This document shows, in pieces, positions 52,405-61,804 of a DNA stretch of 64,000 bases. The stretch covers positions 27,487-91,486 of the forward strand of contig JAVBMJ010000036.1 of NCBI GenBank assembly GCA_031552535.1. The letters are read 5' to 3'. The stretch's first letter is position 1. Each line of letters opens with the position of its first letter. A model generated the notes under the pieces. That model saw only the letters and a list, made by a program, of their open reading frames with translations. It searched no databases and was not told the origin of the DNA. A program made the position numbers and the translations under genes. This DNA is from JAVBMJ01 sp031552535. Lineage in GTDB: Bacteria > Bacteroidota > Bacteroidia > Bacteroidales > Rikenellaceae.

Positions 52405-54042
52405 TTAATACACATATCCCGGTGTCGGCGTAAGGTTTTCGTTCAACCTCACATCCTCCTGCGGCAGCGGGCAAAGCAGGTAACGCGCGTCGAGGGTCTT
52501 GCCCTGTTTCACGCCGCCTTTCCACGGCCAGTTGGCTCCGCCCGTATAGCGGTTGTAGCGGATAAGGTCGGTGCGGCGGTGTCCTTCCCACATCAATTCG
52601 CGTGCGCGCTCGTCGATTATATATTCCAAATCGAAGTTCTGCAGCTGGGTGTAAACCTTAAGGGCCCTCTGGCGCAATTTATTCAGGTAGCCCAATGATG
52701 TGGCATCGTTGCTCGACGCTCCCCCCGCGGCCCTCAGCGTAGCTTCGGCATATATCAGGTAAATTTCGGCAAGGCGGATCATCGGGTAGTCGGCCGACGA
52801 GAAGTCGGTGGTATTTTTCACGCCAGTCGATGAGTGTTTCGAGTACTTGATGTAAGACCACCCCTGGTAGAAATCGCCCATGTCGTCCATATCCTGCTGG
52901 CGGCCCTTGATATAGAACATGCCTCGTTTGTCGTTGCAGTCGAACGTTCCATTGTCGTAGTTGGGATTCGAAGCGCCGAATTTCGACGAGGCGTACTCCC
53001 ATGTGGTACGTATACCGCCCCACGTTTTCGACCCGGTAAGGTCCGCCGCCGGATCGTTGCCGCCCAGGGCTGCGTTGATGAGGAAGCTGGTGCCACCGTC
53101 GGAACGGATCTGGTCCTTGTCGTAAACCGTGGCAAAGATCATCTCTTTCCTTACATCGGCATTCTCGCCGTTATCGCCCATAAACAGGTGCGCGTAGTTG
53201 GCGGCAAGGTCGTAACCGAAGCCTATAACTTTCGTGGCGGCACTCTTCGCATCAGCCCACCTGGGCGTACCGGTATATACCCCGGCATTGAGGTACATCC
53301 TCGCCAGTAGCGACCAGGCAACGCCTTTATCCACCCTCGGATAGCTGTTGGTGCGTGCGTCGGCGAGGTTGGCGTCGGTGGTCAGCGCCAGCACTTCGCT
53401 TTCGATCCACTCGAATATCTCGGTACGGCTCTTCTCGGGCGGATAGAACATTCCCACCGGGTCGTTCTCGGTAAAGAACGGAACGTTGCCGAATGCATCC
53501 ATCGCCATCCAGTAGTTATAGGCCCTCAAGAGACGTGCCTCGGCACGGTACTTCTCTATCGTAGCCTTCAACGCTGCGTCGGTACCGCGTGCCGAAAGCT
53601 TGTCGTCGGTTGTCTGGCGCAGGAATTCGTTTACCAGCGACACGTTCAACATCGTACGGTTGTAGATGGCGTAGATGTTGGTGTTGTTGTTGGTAGACCA
53701 TGTGTTAGTGTTGATCTCATAGGTCCATCCGTCGTTGACCCATGCCACCTTTCCCGCGTCGGCCGAGAGTTCCTGCAGGCTCCACCATGCACGGTTCAGC
53801 TCGCTGGCACCGCCGCCGGGAAGGTTATTTTCCGCCGCGCCGGGTCCCCACTGGTCGCCCTGCCCGATCAGACAGAAACCGCCGTAAAGTTTGGACAATC
53901 CCTGCTGATAGCTTTCTGGCGATCCGTAAGCTTTTTCCGAAGTAAAGTCGTTTTCATTCAGGGGCAGCGTATCGAGGTCCCCCAGGCACGAGACGAGCGA
54001 CATCGCCACGGCTGCTATCGAAACATAAAATATTTTTTTCAT
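52405..54042 (-). CDS. susD: SusD-family surface glycan-binding lipoprotein
   Basis: A 545-residue lipoprotein (MKKIFYVSIAAVAMSLVSC) with the typical SusD start LGDLDTLPLNENDFTSEKAYGSPESYQQGLSKLYGGF in parts, TPR-like helices (IEKYRAEARLLRAYNYWMAMDAFGNVPFFTEND) and the C-terminal RARELMWEGHRRTDLIRYNRYTGG signature. It caps the SusC transporter and captures maltooligosaccharides. It lies 22 nt after susC, as always in these pairs. Confidence 0.95.
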   Translation of the reverse strand: MKKIFYVSIAAVAMSLVSCLGDLDTLPLNENDFTSEKAYGSPESYQQGLSKLYGGFCLIGQGDQWGPGAAENNLPGGGASELNRAWWSLQELSADAGKVAWVNDGWTYEINTNTWSTNNNTNIYAIYNRTMLNVSLVNEFLRQTTDDKLSARGTDAALKATIEKYRAEARLLRAYNYWMAMDAFGNVPFFTENDPVGMFYPPEKSRTEIFEWIESEVLALTTDANLADARTNSYPRVDKGVAWSLLARMYLNAGVYTGTPRWADAKSAATKVIGFGYDLAANYAHLFMGDNGENADVRKEMIFATVYDKDQIRSDGGTSFLINAALGGNDPAADLTGSKTWGGIRTTWEYASSKFGASNPNYDNGTFDCNDKRGMFYIKGRQQDMDDMGDFYQGWSYIKYSKHSSTGVKNTTDFSSADYPMIRLAEIYLIYAEATLRAAGGASSNDATSLGYLNKLRQRALKVYTQLQNFDLEYIIDERARELMWEGHRRTDLIRYNRYTGGANWPWKGGVKQGKTLDARYLLCPLPQEDVRLNENLTPTPGYVY

Positions 54043-54064
54043 AATCTATTCTCCTCCGGTTTTG

Positions 54065-57000
54065 TTAAAAATTAAGGGCGAGGCGCAAGCTGAATATCCT
54101 CGGACGGGGCCATATATTGTTGTCTATGCCCGACCCTTCGGGGTCCATGCCGCTGTATCCGGTGATCACGAAGGCATTCTGTACACAGAACGCGGTGCGC
54201 AACTTCATATTCTCCTGTTTCAGGTCGAAAGTATAACCCAGCGTTATATCGTCCATACGGAAGAACGAGGCGTCCTCAAGGAAGAGGTCGGTAAACGCCT
54301 GGTTGGAGGTATTCTTATATTTGAACCCCGAATCTTTAACAGTCTTCGAAAGGTTCACCAGGAATCCCTGACCCAAGAAGTCGCCAACCGGGGTGGAATT
54401 GCCCGCATAATAAGCGTTGAATACGTAGTTGCCGAAACTGGCATGGGAGTTGAACCCGAAATCCCAGTTCTTGTAATTCAGCCTGGCATTGAGCCCGAAG
54501 AATACGTCGGGAGCAGGTTTCTTGCCCGAAATATATTTGTCGGCCCCCGTGATCTCGCCGTCGCCGTTCTGATCCACGAAAGCATTCTGGATCGGCATGC
54601 CGTCCGAGCCATACACCTGCTGGAAAGTGTAGAAGCTGTAGGGAGCATACCCCACCTTATGTAACTGCACGTCACTACCGGTACCTATGCTGACATTACC
54701 CGTCGAAATATAATAGTCAGGGTCGTTGTTGGCAAGCAATTTCGTTATCTCGGTATCCTGCCACGTGACATTGAGTCCGACGTTTAGCGTAAGGTCTTTC
54801 TGCTGTATGACCACAGCGCCTACGGCCAGTTCCACACCTTTGTTCTCCATGTTGCCGACATTGGTCGTGACCACCGATTCGAGGTTCGATCCGATGGGTA
54901 CGGTCACCGTGTTGAGGAGGTCCTTAGTTTTGCGGAAATAGAAGTCGAGGCTACCGTTAATTCGTCCCTTCAGGAAACCGTAGTCCAGGCCGACATTATA
55001 GGTCGTAGTGGTTTCCCACTTGATATTCTGGTCGTAAGCCAGCGGTTTGAGTACGCTGTGGTACTGGCCGTCGAGGTAATAATGCACATACGGCGAAGTC
55101 GAAAGAGTGTAACGCGCCATGTACGGATAGTCGTTCAGCCCCAGATCCTGCTGTCCTGTTTCGCCCCATCCCAAACGGAGTTTGAGTGTCGACAACGGAG
55201 TGTTGTCCTTCATGAAAGGCTCGTCGAGAATGCTCCATGCGAACGCCACCGACGGGAACAGGCCCCAGCGTGTGTCGGGCGAAAAGCGTGACGAAGCATC
55301 GTTACGAAGTGTGAAGGTGAAGAAGTAGCGGCTGTCGAAGACGTAGTTGGCCCGGCCGAAGAACGACAACAGGTAGTTTTCGGTAGCGGATTTCGGAGGA
55401 TCGCTGAATATGGTCCCCGTTTCGTTCTGGAACTGTATCGAATCATCGGAAGTGTAGAAATGCTGCCACGAGTAACCTGCCATCGCGTCGAAACGGTGGC
55501 GTCCGATCTCCTTGGCGTAAGCCATGTAGAACTCCAGCAGGTGGTTCGAGCGGAAATTGGTATAGTCCCTGTATTTGCCTATGCCGGGATAGTCCGAGTC
55601 GCGCATGGCCTGCACCGAACCGGGCATAATGCCGTCGACGCCTGCTGTAGAGGCTATATCCATTCCCAGGTTGAGGTTGAAACGCAACTCGGGCAGCCAG
55701 TGGAGCTGGTAGTCGAACTGCGCGTTACCGATGAATCTCTTGGGTTTATTCGTATTCTGGCGCTCATAGAGCAGTGTCATGGGATTCATGTTCGACAGCG
55801 AGTTGGCTTCTCCGCTCGGAGTCAGCCACGACCACCAGCCGTTAGCTTTTGTGCGGTCGACCGAACCGTCGGCATTCATAAAATGGACCGACTGTGTGGG
55901 GTCGAAAAATGCGGCATTGTTCACCGCACCGCCGTCGGCATAGTGGTTGAAGTTAAGTATCCCCTTTGCGTTGAGAGTGACTTTGAGGTGGTTGTCAAAG
56001 AATTCGGGCGAAACCGACAGGTCTGCCGTGACTCCCTTGGTATTTGCCGTATGCAACGTACCGTCCTCGCTGGTGAAACCTACCGACGCACGGTAAGGCA
56101 TCGTCATTCTCTTTGTGTCATAACTGCCGAATATGCTCAGGTTCTGGTCGGTGGTGAATGCCGGACGGAATATCTCGTCCTGCCAGTCGGTCGACGCTTC
56201 GCCCATCAGGTTGCGTACCACATCTCCGTTTGCCGTCCCCTCGGGGTAAAAATCGAGCATAAACGCACGGTATTCGTCGGCGCTCATCGTCGGAACCGTT
56301 TTGGAGTTGACACCCACGGAGTAAACACTGTTATAGGATATCTGCATTTTCTGGCCTTTGCCCCTTTTCGTGGTTATTATGATAACTCCGTTCGAGGCGC
56401 GGGCTCCGTAAATAGCCGTTGCAGACGCGTCTTTCAGCACCGTGAAACTCTCGATGTCGTTGGGGTTCAGGAGTGCCAGCCCGTTCGCCATACCCGGAGC
56501 GGCATCGTTGGAAGTAGGCACGCCGTCGATGACGATCAACGGGTCGTTGGACGCTTTCAGGGACGCCGCGCCGCGGATACGTATCGTGGAACCGGTTCCA
56601 GGCCCCCCGTCTCCGGGAAGTATGTGCACTCCCGGCACCTTACCCATCAGCATCTCCTGCGCAGAAGTCACAGCGCCACGGTTGATATCCTCGGCCTTAA
56701 CCGCCGTCACCGACCCGGTGAGGTCGCTCTTGCGAACCGTACCGTAGCCGATCACGACCACATCGTCGATCTCGGTCATATCGTCCTGCAGGACAATAGC
56801 CACAGATGGCTTTATATCCGTGGCCTTCACCTCAATGGTAGTGTATCCCAGAAATGATATCACAATATCCGCACCTGCATTGGCTACCTGCAAGGTAAAC
56901 TCTCCCTTGGCGCCGGTAACGACCCCGTTACCCGTGCCCTTTTCAAGTACCGTAGCACCCACGAGCGGAGCGCCGGTCTTATCGGCTACCGTTCCGCCCA

Positions 57001-57082
57001 CAGTGTATCGTTGCTGCGCCCTGAGTCCGAACCCCGGAAGCAGCAGGATAATAAGCGTAAATAAGAAGTACTTTTTCATCAT
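54065..57082 (-). CDS. susC: SusC-family TonB-dependent outer-membrane transporter
   Basis: A 1005-residue transporter with a signal peptide (KKYFLFTLIILLLPGFGLRAQ). A carboxypeptidase-like domain (VGGTVADKTGAPLVGATVLEKGTGNGVVTGAKGEFTL in parts) precedes a TonB-box-like region (IDDVVVIGYGTVRKSDLTGSV), then the plug (VPGVHILPGDGGPGTGSTIRIRGAASLKASNDPLIVIDG in parts) and the barrel, ending RPRIFSLRLALNF. It imports maltooligosaccharides with TonB energy. It begins 32 nt after the GH65 gene stop, so it is cotranscribed with the cytoplasmic enzymes. Confidence 0.96.
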   Translation of the reverse strand: MMKKYFLFTLIILLLPGFGLRAQQRYTVGGTVADKTGAPLVGATVLEKGTGNGVVTGAKGEFTLQVANAGADIVISFLGYTTIEVKATDIKPSVAIVLQDDMTEIDDVVVIGYGTVRKSDLTGSVTAVKAEDINRGAVTSAQEMLMGKVPGVHILPGDGGPGTGSTIRIRGAASLKASNDPLIVIDGVPTSNDAAPGMANGLALLNPNDIESFTVLKDASATAIYGARASNGVIIITTKRGKGQKMQISYNSVYSVGVNSKTVPTMSADEYRAFMLDFYPEGTANGDVVRNLMGEASTDWQDEIFRPAFTTDQNLSIFGSYDTKRMTMPYRASVGFTSEDGTLHTANTKGVTADLSVSPEFFDNHLKVTLNAKGILNFNHYADGGAVNNAAFFDPTQSVHFMNADGSVDRTKANGWWSWLTPSGEANSLSNMNPMTLLYERQNTNKPKRFIGNAQFDYQLHWLPELRFNLNLGMDIASTAGVDGIMPGSVQAMRDSDYPGIGKYRDYTNFRSNHLLEFYMAYAKEIGRHRFDAMAGYSWQHFYTSDDSIQFQNETGTIFSDPPKSATENYLLSFFGRANYVFDSRYFFTFTLRNDASSRFSPDTRWGLFPSVAFAWSILDEPFMKDNTPLSTLKLRLGWGETGQQDLGLNDYPYMARYTLSTSPYVHYYLDGQYHSVLKPLAYDQNIKWETTTTYNVGLDYGFLKGRINGSLDFYFRKTKDLLNTVTVPIGSNLESVVTTNVGNMENKGVELAVGAVVIQQKDLTLNVGLNVTWQDTEITKLLANNDPDYYISTGNVSIGTGSDVQLHKVGYAPYSFYTFQQVYGSDGMPIQNAFVDQNGDGEITGADKYISGKKPAPDVFFGLNARLNYKNWDFGFNSHASFGNYVFNAYYAGNSTPVGDFLGQGFLVNLSKTVKDSGFKYKNTSNQAFTDLFLEDASFFRMDDITLGYTFDLKQENMKLRTAFCVQNAFVITGYSGMDPEGSGIDNNIWPRPRIFSLRLALNF

Positions 57083-57114
57083 AATCTGTTAGTATTAAGG
57101 TTAATTTCAGGTTC

Positions 57115-59367
57115 TCAGGATATCACGGCCAGCCGGCCGTTTATTTTAACCTCCGTGGCCGGGCCCGATTCGAGCGACACATCGGTCCCCGATCCGGTAA
57201 CACGTACGGAAAGGATGCTTCCACGATAATTCACCTTGAACGACAAAGACTCCCATCGCGACGGAAGCACAGGATTGAGCGACAACACGCCCTCTTCGAT
57301 CCTCATACCCCCGAATCCCTCGACCACCGACAGCCACGATCCGGCCATACTGGTGATGTGGAGCCCTTCGTCGTTCTCACGGTTGTAGTCGTCCAGGTCG
57401 AGCCTCGATGTGCGCAGGTACATCTCCTCGGCCTTATCCATATCGCCTATATAGGCTGCGAGGATAGCGTGGACACATGGCGAAAGCGACGATTCGTGCA
57501 CCGTGCGTGACTCGTAGAAGTGGAAGTTGCGACGGATTGTCTCTTTGTCGAACCGGTCGCGGAAGAAATAAAGCCCCTGCAACACATCGGCCTGCTTGAT
57601 AAAGCAACTGCGCAGGATACGGTCCCACGACCATTTTTGATTCAGCGGACGCTCCACGGGGTCGAGATCGGCCACGAGTATCTGCTCTTTATCCATGTAC
57701 CCGTCCTGTTGCAGAAATATTCCGAGCCCTTCATGCTCAGGCAGGTGCATCGCGGAACGTATCTCGCGCCAGTGCGCCGACTCCTTTTCCAGATTGAAAC
57801 GGCGCTTTTCGGACACCAGGCGGAAATTACCCGGATGGGTTTCCCTGACCCACCGGGCCGCTTCTTCGGCATACTCCATGCACCACAGGGCGATATAATT
57901 AGTATACCAGTTGTTGTTCGAGTTATTTTCATACTCATTGGGACCCGTGACGCCCAGCATCACCCACTTGCCCCGCTCGGCGGAGAAGGTGATCCTCTGT
58001 GCCCAGAAGCGTGCGATCCCTATCAGCACTTCGAGACCATACTCCGCCAGATACCCTGTGCGGCCCGTGTAGCGCACATAGTTATATATGGCATAAGCGA
58101 TGGCTCCGTTGCGGTGTATCTCCTCGAAGGTGATCTCCCACTCGTTGTGACACTCCTCGCCGTTCATCGTCACCATCGGGTAGAGCGCCGCACCGCCGCC
58201 GAATCCCAGTTTGGCGGCATTCTCGATAGCTTTATCCAACTGGTTATAGCGGTAAACCAACAGTTGACGAGCCACCTTCTCGCCTGCTGTCGACAGATAG
58301 AAAGGCAGGCAATACGCCTCGGTGTCCCAGTAGGTACTGCCGCCATATTTCTCGCCGGTGAATCCCTTAGGTCCCACGTTGAGGCGCGAGTCTTCGCCAG
58401 TGTAGGTTTGCAGCAACTGGAATATGCAGAAACGTATGCCCTGCTGCGCCCCGGCGTCGCCCCCGATTTCGATATCGCAACGGCTCCACTTCTCCTCCCA
58501 TGCCTGTTCCTGCTCTGTGAGCAGCGCATCGAATCCCGCAGCAGCCGCTATCGTGGCTACCGACGAAGCCGCCGCCTGCAGTTTGCCGGTCTCATGGTTC
58601 ATCGACGAGGTTATGCCGACGTATTTATAGAGTGTGACGCTGTCTCCCGCCGCAACATCCATCACAGCTTTCCGGGAGACATACTCAGGCGAGCCGTTGT
58701 CGGCCAATTCGACGCCGTCGATGCGGTTCTCAGCATGCCAGCATACCTCGAAGCGGGTTTTACGCGTACGCATCGTGACACTATGGCTGTCCTGCCCTAT
58801 GCATTCCCAGAACTTCTCATTATAGTTCGAATCCTCGTTGCGCACATCGGCGTCGATAAAAGGAGCCAGTTCCACTCTCATGGCCCGCTCCAAGGCAGTG
58901 ACCTTATATTTCACGACGCCCAGTTCGGTACGCTTCAGGCTCACGAAACGTTGCGCCTCGACCTCTACGACAGCCCCGCCGGCCATCTCCACCGTAAACC
59001 GGCGCAGAAGCACCCCGTGGCGCATATCCAGTTCACGGTAAAAAGCCCTTATCCGGCAATTGGCCAGGTCGACTTCCTGCCCGTCGACCATAAGGCGGAC
59101 CCCGATCCAGAATGCCGAATTGAGCACCTTGGCAAAATATTCGGGGTAGCCGTTTTTCCACCACCCTACGCGTGTCTTATCGGGATAATATACACCCCCT
59201 ACGTAACTGCCGCGCAATGAGGAGCCGCTGTATGCCTCCTCGAAGTTGGCCCTCTGGCCCATTATCCCGTTGCCTATGCTGAAAAGGCTCTCCGACGCTC
59301 TGACCCGTTCGGGAAGGAATCCTTCTTCGATGATCTTCCATGGGTCGGTTTTAATGTAGCGGTTCAT
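57115..59367 (-). CDS. GH65 glycoside phosphorylase (maltose phosphorylase-like)
   Basis: A 750-residue cytoplasmic enzyme with the GH65 start DPWKIIEEGFLPERVRASESLFSIGNGIMGQRANFEE in parts and the catalytic region GEECHNEWEITFEEIHRNGA (about residues 405-423), which carries the general-acid Glu. KGFTGEKYGGSTYWDTEAYCLPFYL is the substrate-pocket segment. GH65 phosphorylases split maltose, trehalose or kojibiose with phosphate into glucose and beta-glucose 1-phosphate. With beta-phosphoglucomutase just upstream and a starch locus downstream, maltose is the likely substrate. The 149 nt before it hold two palindromes. Confidence 0.9.
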   Translation of the reverse strand: MNRYIKTDPWKIIEEGFLPERVRASESLFSIGNGIMGQRANFEEAYSGSSLRGSYVGGVYYPDKTRVGWWKNGYPEYFAKVLNSAFWIGVRLMVDGQEVDLANCRIRAFYRELDMRHGVLLRRFTVEMAGGAVVEVEAQRFVSLKRTELGVVKYKVTALERAMRVELAPFIDADVRNEDSNYNEKFWECIGQDSHSVTMRTRKTRFEVCWHAENRIDGVELADNGSPEYVSRKAVMDVAAGDSVTLYKYVGITSSMNHETGKLQAAASSVATIAAAAGFDALLTEQEQAWEEKWSRCDIEIGGDAGAQQGIRFCIFQLLQTYTGEDSRLNVGPKGFTGEKYGGSTYWDTEAYCLPFYLSTAGEKVARQLLVYRYNQLDKAIENAAKLGFGGGAALYPMVTMNGEECHNEWEITFEEIHRNGAIAYAIYNYVRYTGRTGYLAEYGLEVLIGIARFWAQRITFSAERGKWVMLGVTGPNEYENNSNNNWYTNYIALWCMEYAEEAARWVRETHPGNFRLVSEKRRFNLEKESAHWREIRSAMHLPEHEGLGIFLQQDGYMDKEQILVADLDPVERPLNQKWSWDRILRSCFIKQADVLQGLYFFRDRFDKETIRRNFHFYESRTVHESSLSPCVHAILAAYIGDMDKAEEMYLRTSRLDLDDYNRENDEGLHITSMAGSWLSVVEGFGGMRIEEGVLSLNPVLPSRWESLSFKVNYRGSILSVRVTGSGTDVSLESGPATEVKINGRLAVIS

Positions 59368-59395
59368 ATCCGATTTTTTTTGGTCCGGTAAATGT

Positions 59396-59446
59396 TTTTC
59401 TATCTCTCAACCTGAGGTTGAGAGATAGAAAAGGGGTACCCCTTTT
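59396..59446. repeat. Two adjoining palindromes between pgmB and the GH65 gene
   Basis: A near-perfect 16-18 bp palindrome (TTTTCTATCTCTCAACC, 59396-59412, with 59416-59432) is followed by the palindrome AAAAGGGGTACCCCTTTT (59429-59446). They share four bases, so the two hairpins are mutually exclusive, as in a switch or attenuator. They could also bind a regulator as DNA. Confidence 0.5.
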
Positions 59447-59516
59447 CGTTTTTTTAAACCTGTCCGGATTCCAGTTGAAGCACCATCAGTGACATCCGGC
59501 CGGAATCCGTATCATC

Positions 59517-60182
59517 TTATGCTTTCTCCTGCAACAATTCGCGCATCGAGGCTATCGAAAAGCCATCGAACCCCGCGATCACGGCATCGGCCCGGCAAAG
59601 CGTCGCCGGACTGCCGACTCCTATGCTTCGCATCCCCGCCCTGCGTGCAGCCTCGATCCCGGCAACGGCGTCTTCGAAGACCACGCAATCCGGTTCTTTA
59701 ACTCCAAGCATTGCCGCACCGCGCAGGAACACCTCCGGATCGGGCTTTGCCTTGCTGACGACCGTACCGTCCACAACCGCATCGAACAGCCCCCGGATTC
59801 CAACCCTGTCGAGGATCGTCATCGCATTGCGGCTTACCGAACCGAGCGCTATGCCGATCCCGTTATCACGCAACTCACGCAAAAAACGCTCCACACCCGG
59901 CAGCACCTCGCCCGGCGTCATACGCATTATATACTCCAGGTAACGGCTGTTTTTCGTATCGGCCATAGCCAGTTTTTCGGCATCGGTAAAACTACCGCCC
60001 ATGCCACCCACCTCCAGCAATATTTCGAGCGAATCCATCCGGCTCACACCCTTCAGCCGTTCGTTATCGGCTTCGGTGAATTCGAAGCCCAACTCCCCGG
60101 CCAGATTGCGCCACGCCAGGAAATGGTATTTTGCGGTGTCGACGACCACGCCGTCGAGATCGAACAGGCAAGCGCGTATCAT
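59517..60182 (-). CDS. pgmB: Beta-phosphoglucomutase
   Basis: A 221-residue HAD enzyme: ACLFDLDGVVVDTAKYHFLAW (nucleophile and acid Asp), LKGVSRMDSLEILL (substrate-binding cap), IALGSVSRNAMTIL, KAKPDPEVFLRGA (Lys) and VVFEDAVAGIEAARRAGM (metal Asp). It turns beta-glucose 1-phosphate from the GH65 enzyme into glucose 6-phosphate. Its start overlaps the end of the carrier gene by 4 nt, so the two are translationally coupled. Confidence 0.93.
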   Translation of the reverse strand: MIRACLFDLDGVVVDTAKYHFLAWRNLAGELGFEFTEADNERLKGVSRMDSLEILLEVGGMGGSFTDAEKLAMADTKNSRYLEYIMRMTPGEVLPGVERFLRELRDNGIGIALGSVSRNAMTILDRVGIRGLFDAVVDGTVVSKAKPDPEVFLRGAAMLGVKEPDCVVFEDAVAGIEAARRAGMRSIGVGSPATLCRADAVIAGFDGFSIASMRELLQEKA

Positions 60183-61495
60183 GATTCTTTCTCTTTTACA
60201 AACACAACGGATATGGCTGCCAGCACAAGCGCGGCACCTCCCAAAAGGATCATCTTCGAAGCATCGTTACCGAAAAGATGTTTCACGAGCACCCCGCCCA
60301 AAAGTCCGCAGACGATCTGAGGTATGGTGATCGTGAAGTTGAACACTCCCATGTAAACCCCCATGCGGTCGGACTTGACCGATTTCGACAGTATCGTATA
60401 AGGCATGGCCAGGATCGCCGCCCACGCTATTCCGATTCCGAGCATCGGAACGATCAGCATCCACTGCGAACCCGTCAGGGCCATACCCGCATAGCCGGCC
60501 GCACCGCACAGCAGCGAGACCGCATAGATGGCCTTATTTCCAGCCTTGCCCGAAAGCCACACCAGCAACAGGGAGAAAAGTGCCGAAAAAACGCTGTAAA
60601 CCGCGAACATCACCCCTACCCAATCTCCCGCTTCGTTATAAGATGCCGATTGCGAATCCGTTGTCCCCCATACGCCCTCCGCAACGGCCGGAGTGGTGTA
60701 GGTCCAGAGGATAAAAAGCGCAAACCACGAAAAAAACTGCACCACGCCCAACTGCCACATCACAGCGGGAATACCGGTAATCAACTCCCTGAAGCCAGGA
60801 CGTTTGGCATCTTCCTTCATGCCGTTATACTCGCGATGCTTTTCGGGAGGGTATTCTTTTGTGCGCAACGCCGTCACCAGAACAGTGAGGATCAATATGG
60901 CTCCACCTATGTAATATGCCCACGCCACCGACTCCGGAACCCGTTGTCCGGGCGAGGATTGGTTGGAAAACCCGAACCAGTTGACCAGCACAAAAGGCAG
61001 CACCGACCCGACGACCGCACCGGCATTGATCAGAAACGTCTGCACGGCGTATCCTTTGGTCCGTTGGCGGTCGTTAACCATATCGGCAACCAAAGCCCTG
61101 AAGGGCTGCATCGTGACATTGAAGGCCATATCCATGAACAGAAGCATGATTGCCGCGAAAAACAACGCAGGCATCAGCGCTACAAAAAATTCGGCATTGG
61201 GCATCAGGAAAAGTGCCGCAGCGGCAAGGAACGCCCCACCCAGGATGAACGGGATGCGGCGCCCGAAGCGTGTCCATGTACGGTCGCTGAAAAGCCCTAT
61301 GATCGGCTGGACGATGAGTCCCGCAACGGGGGCCGCAAGCCAGAAGTAACTCAACTCGTGGACATCGGCCCCGAGCGACTGCATAATGCGGCTCGTATTT
61401 GCGTTTTGCAGCGAATATCCGATCTGCACCCCTAAAAATCCAAAACTCAGATTCCATATCTGCCAGAAAGGCAGGTCGGGCTTATTGTTTTTCAT
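60179..61495 (-). CDS. MFS maltose/oligosaccharide transporter (GPH/SWEET-like, MalT type)
   Basis: The start at 61495 (MKNNKPDLPFWQIWNLSFGFLGVQIGYSLQNANTSRI in parts) gives 438 residues with twelve predicted membrane helices. The early Q-NANTSRI-QSLGA segment and the loop SDRTWTRFGRRIPFILGG, a form of the MFS motif A, are typical of Bacteroidota maltose carriers. It would move maltose or maltooligosaccharides from periplasm to cytoplasm, feeding the GH65 phosphorylase. It is the first gene of the operon; direct repeats upstream (61554-61596) may be its operator. Confidence 0.88.
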   Translation of the reverse strand: MKNNKPDLPFWQIWNLSFGFLGVQIGYSLQNANTSRIMQSLGADVHELSYFWLAAPVAGLIVQPIIGLFSDRTWTRFGRRIPFILGGAFLAAAALFLMPNAEFFVALMPALFFAAIMLLFMDMAFNVTMQPFRALVADMVNDRQRTKGYAVQTFLINAGAVVGSVLPFVLVNWFGFSNQSSPGQRVPESVAWAYYIGGAILILTVLVTALRTKEYPPEKHREYNGMKEDAKRPGFRELITGIPAVMWQLGVVQFFSWFALFILWTYTTPAVAEGVWGTTDSQSASYNEAGDWVGVMFAVYSVFSALFSLLLVWLSGKAGNKAIYAVSLLCGAAGYAGMALTGSQWMLIVPMLGIGIAWAAILAMPYTILSKSVKSDRMGVYMGVFNFTITIPQIVCGLLGGVLVKHLFGNDASKMILLGGAALVLAAISVVFVKEKES

Positions 61496-61553
61496 ACATG
61501 TCGTTTTAGGTAGTCTCAAGATCATAATAATACTTCTGACCATAACATATTTT

Positions 61554-61596
61554 CCGACGAACTGCAAGTTTTCGCCGACGAACTGCACGAATTGCA
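61554..61596. promoter_or_regulatory. Direct repeats upstream of the starch operon (candidate operator)
   Basis: CCGACGAACTGCA occurs at 61554-61566 and 61575-61587 (period 21 nt, two helical turns), and a weaker third copy ACGAATTGCA follows at about 61587-61596. They lie 59-100 nt before the carrier gene start, in the divergent gap 61496-61804. Confidence 0.5.
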
Positions 61597-61709
61597 ATAT
61601 GAACTTTACGTTAACAAATGGTAAAATTTACATTACGCATCATTCGAAGCCGTATGTATTTCCCGCGGCATGCACATTATAAAACTTGCCGCGTCGCAAT
61701 AACCATTAA

Positions 61710-61752
61710 AGTCTGTCTAACTTTCGGGGGGCAGTTCAAATTTAGACAGACT
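61710..61752. repeat. AGTCTGTCTAA inverted repeat
   Basis: AGTCTGTCTAA (61710-61720) and TTAGACAGACT (61742-61752) form a perfect 11-bp stem around 21 nt. Same 11-mer as at 724 and 18601. It sits upstream of the metallophosphoesterase promoter box. Confidence 0.6.
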
Positions 61753-61767
61753 CTTATAAAATGATCA

Positions 61768-61775
61768 TATCTTTG
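61768..61775 (+). promoter_or_regulatory. -7 box TATCTTTG before the metallophosphoesterase
   Basis: TATCTTTG matches TAnnTTTG 29 nt before the start at 61805; no well-placed -33 box. Confidence 0.45.
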
Positions 61776-61804
61776 TGTAATATGTACTACTAAAAAAGTA
61801 AAAT

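Noticed and set aside
55460..56857. 465-codon plus-strand frame inside susC
   Set aside because: Shadow of the SusC gene.
57520..59220. 566-codon plus-strand frame inside the GH65 gene
   Set aside because: Long only because of codon bias on the other strand; GH65 motifs are on the minus strand.
61554..61596. CRISPR-like direct repeats
   Set aside because: Only two exact 13-nt copies with 8-nt spacing and no cas genes; better read as an operator.
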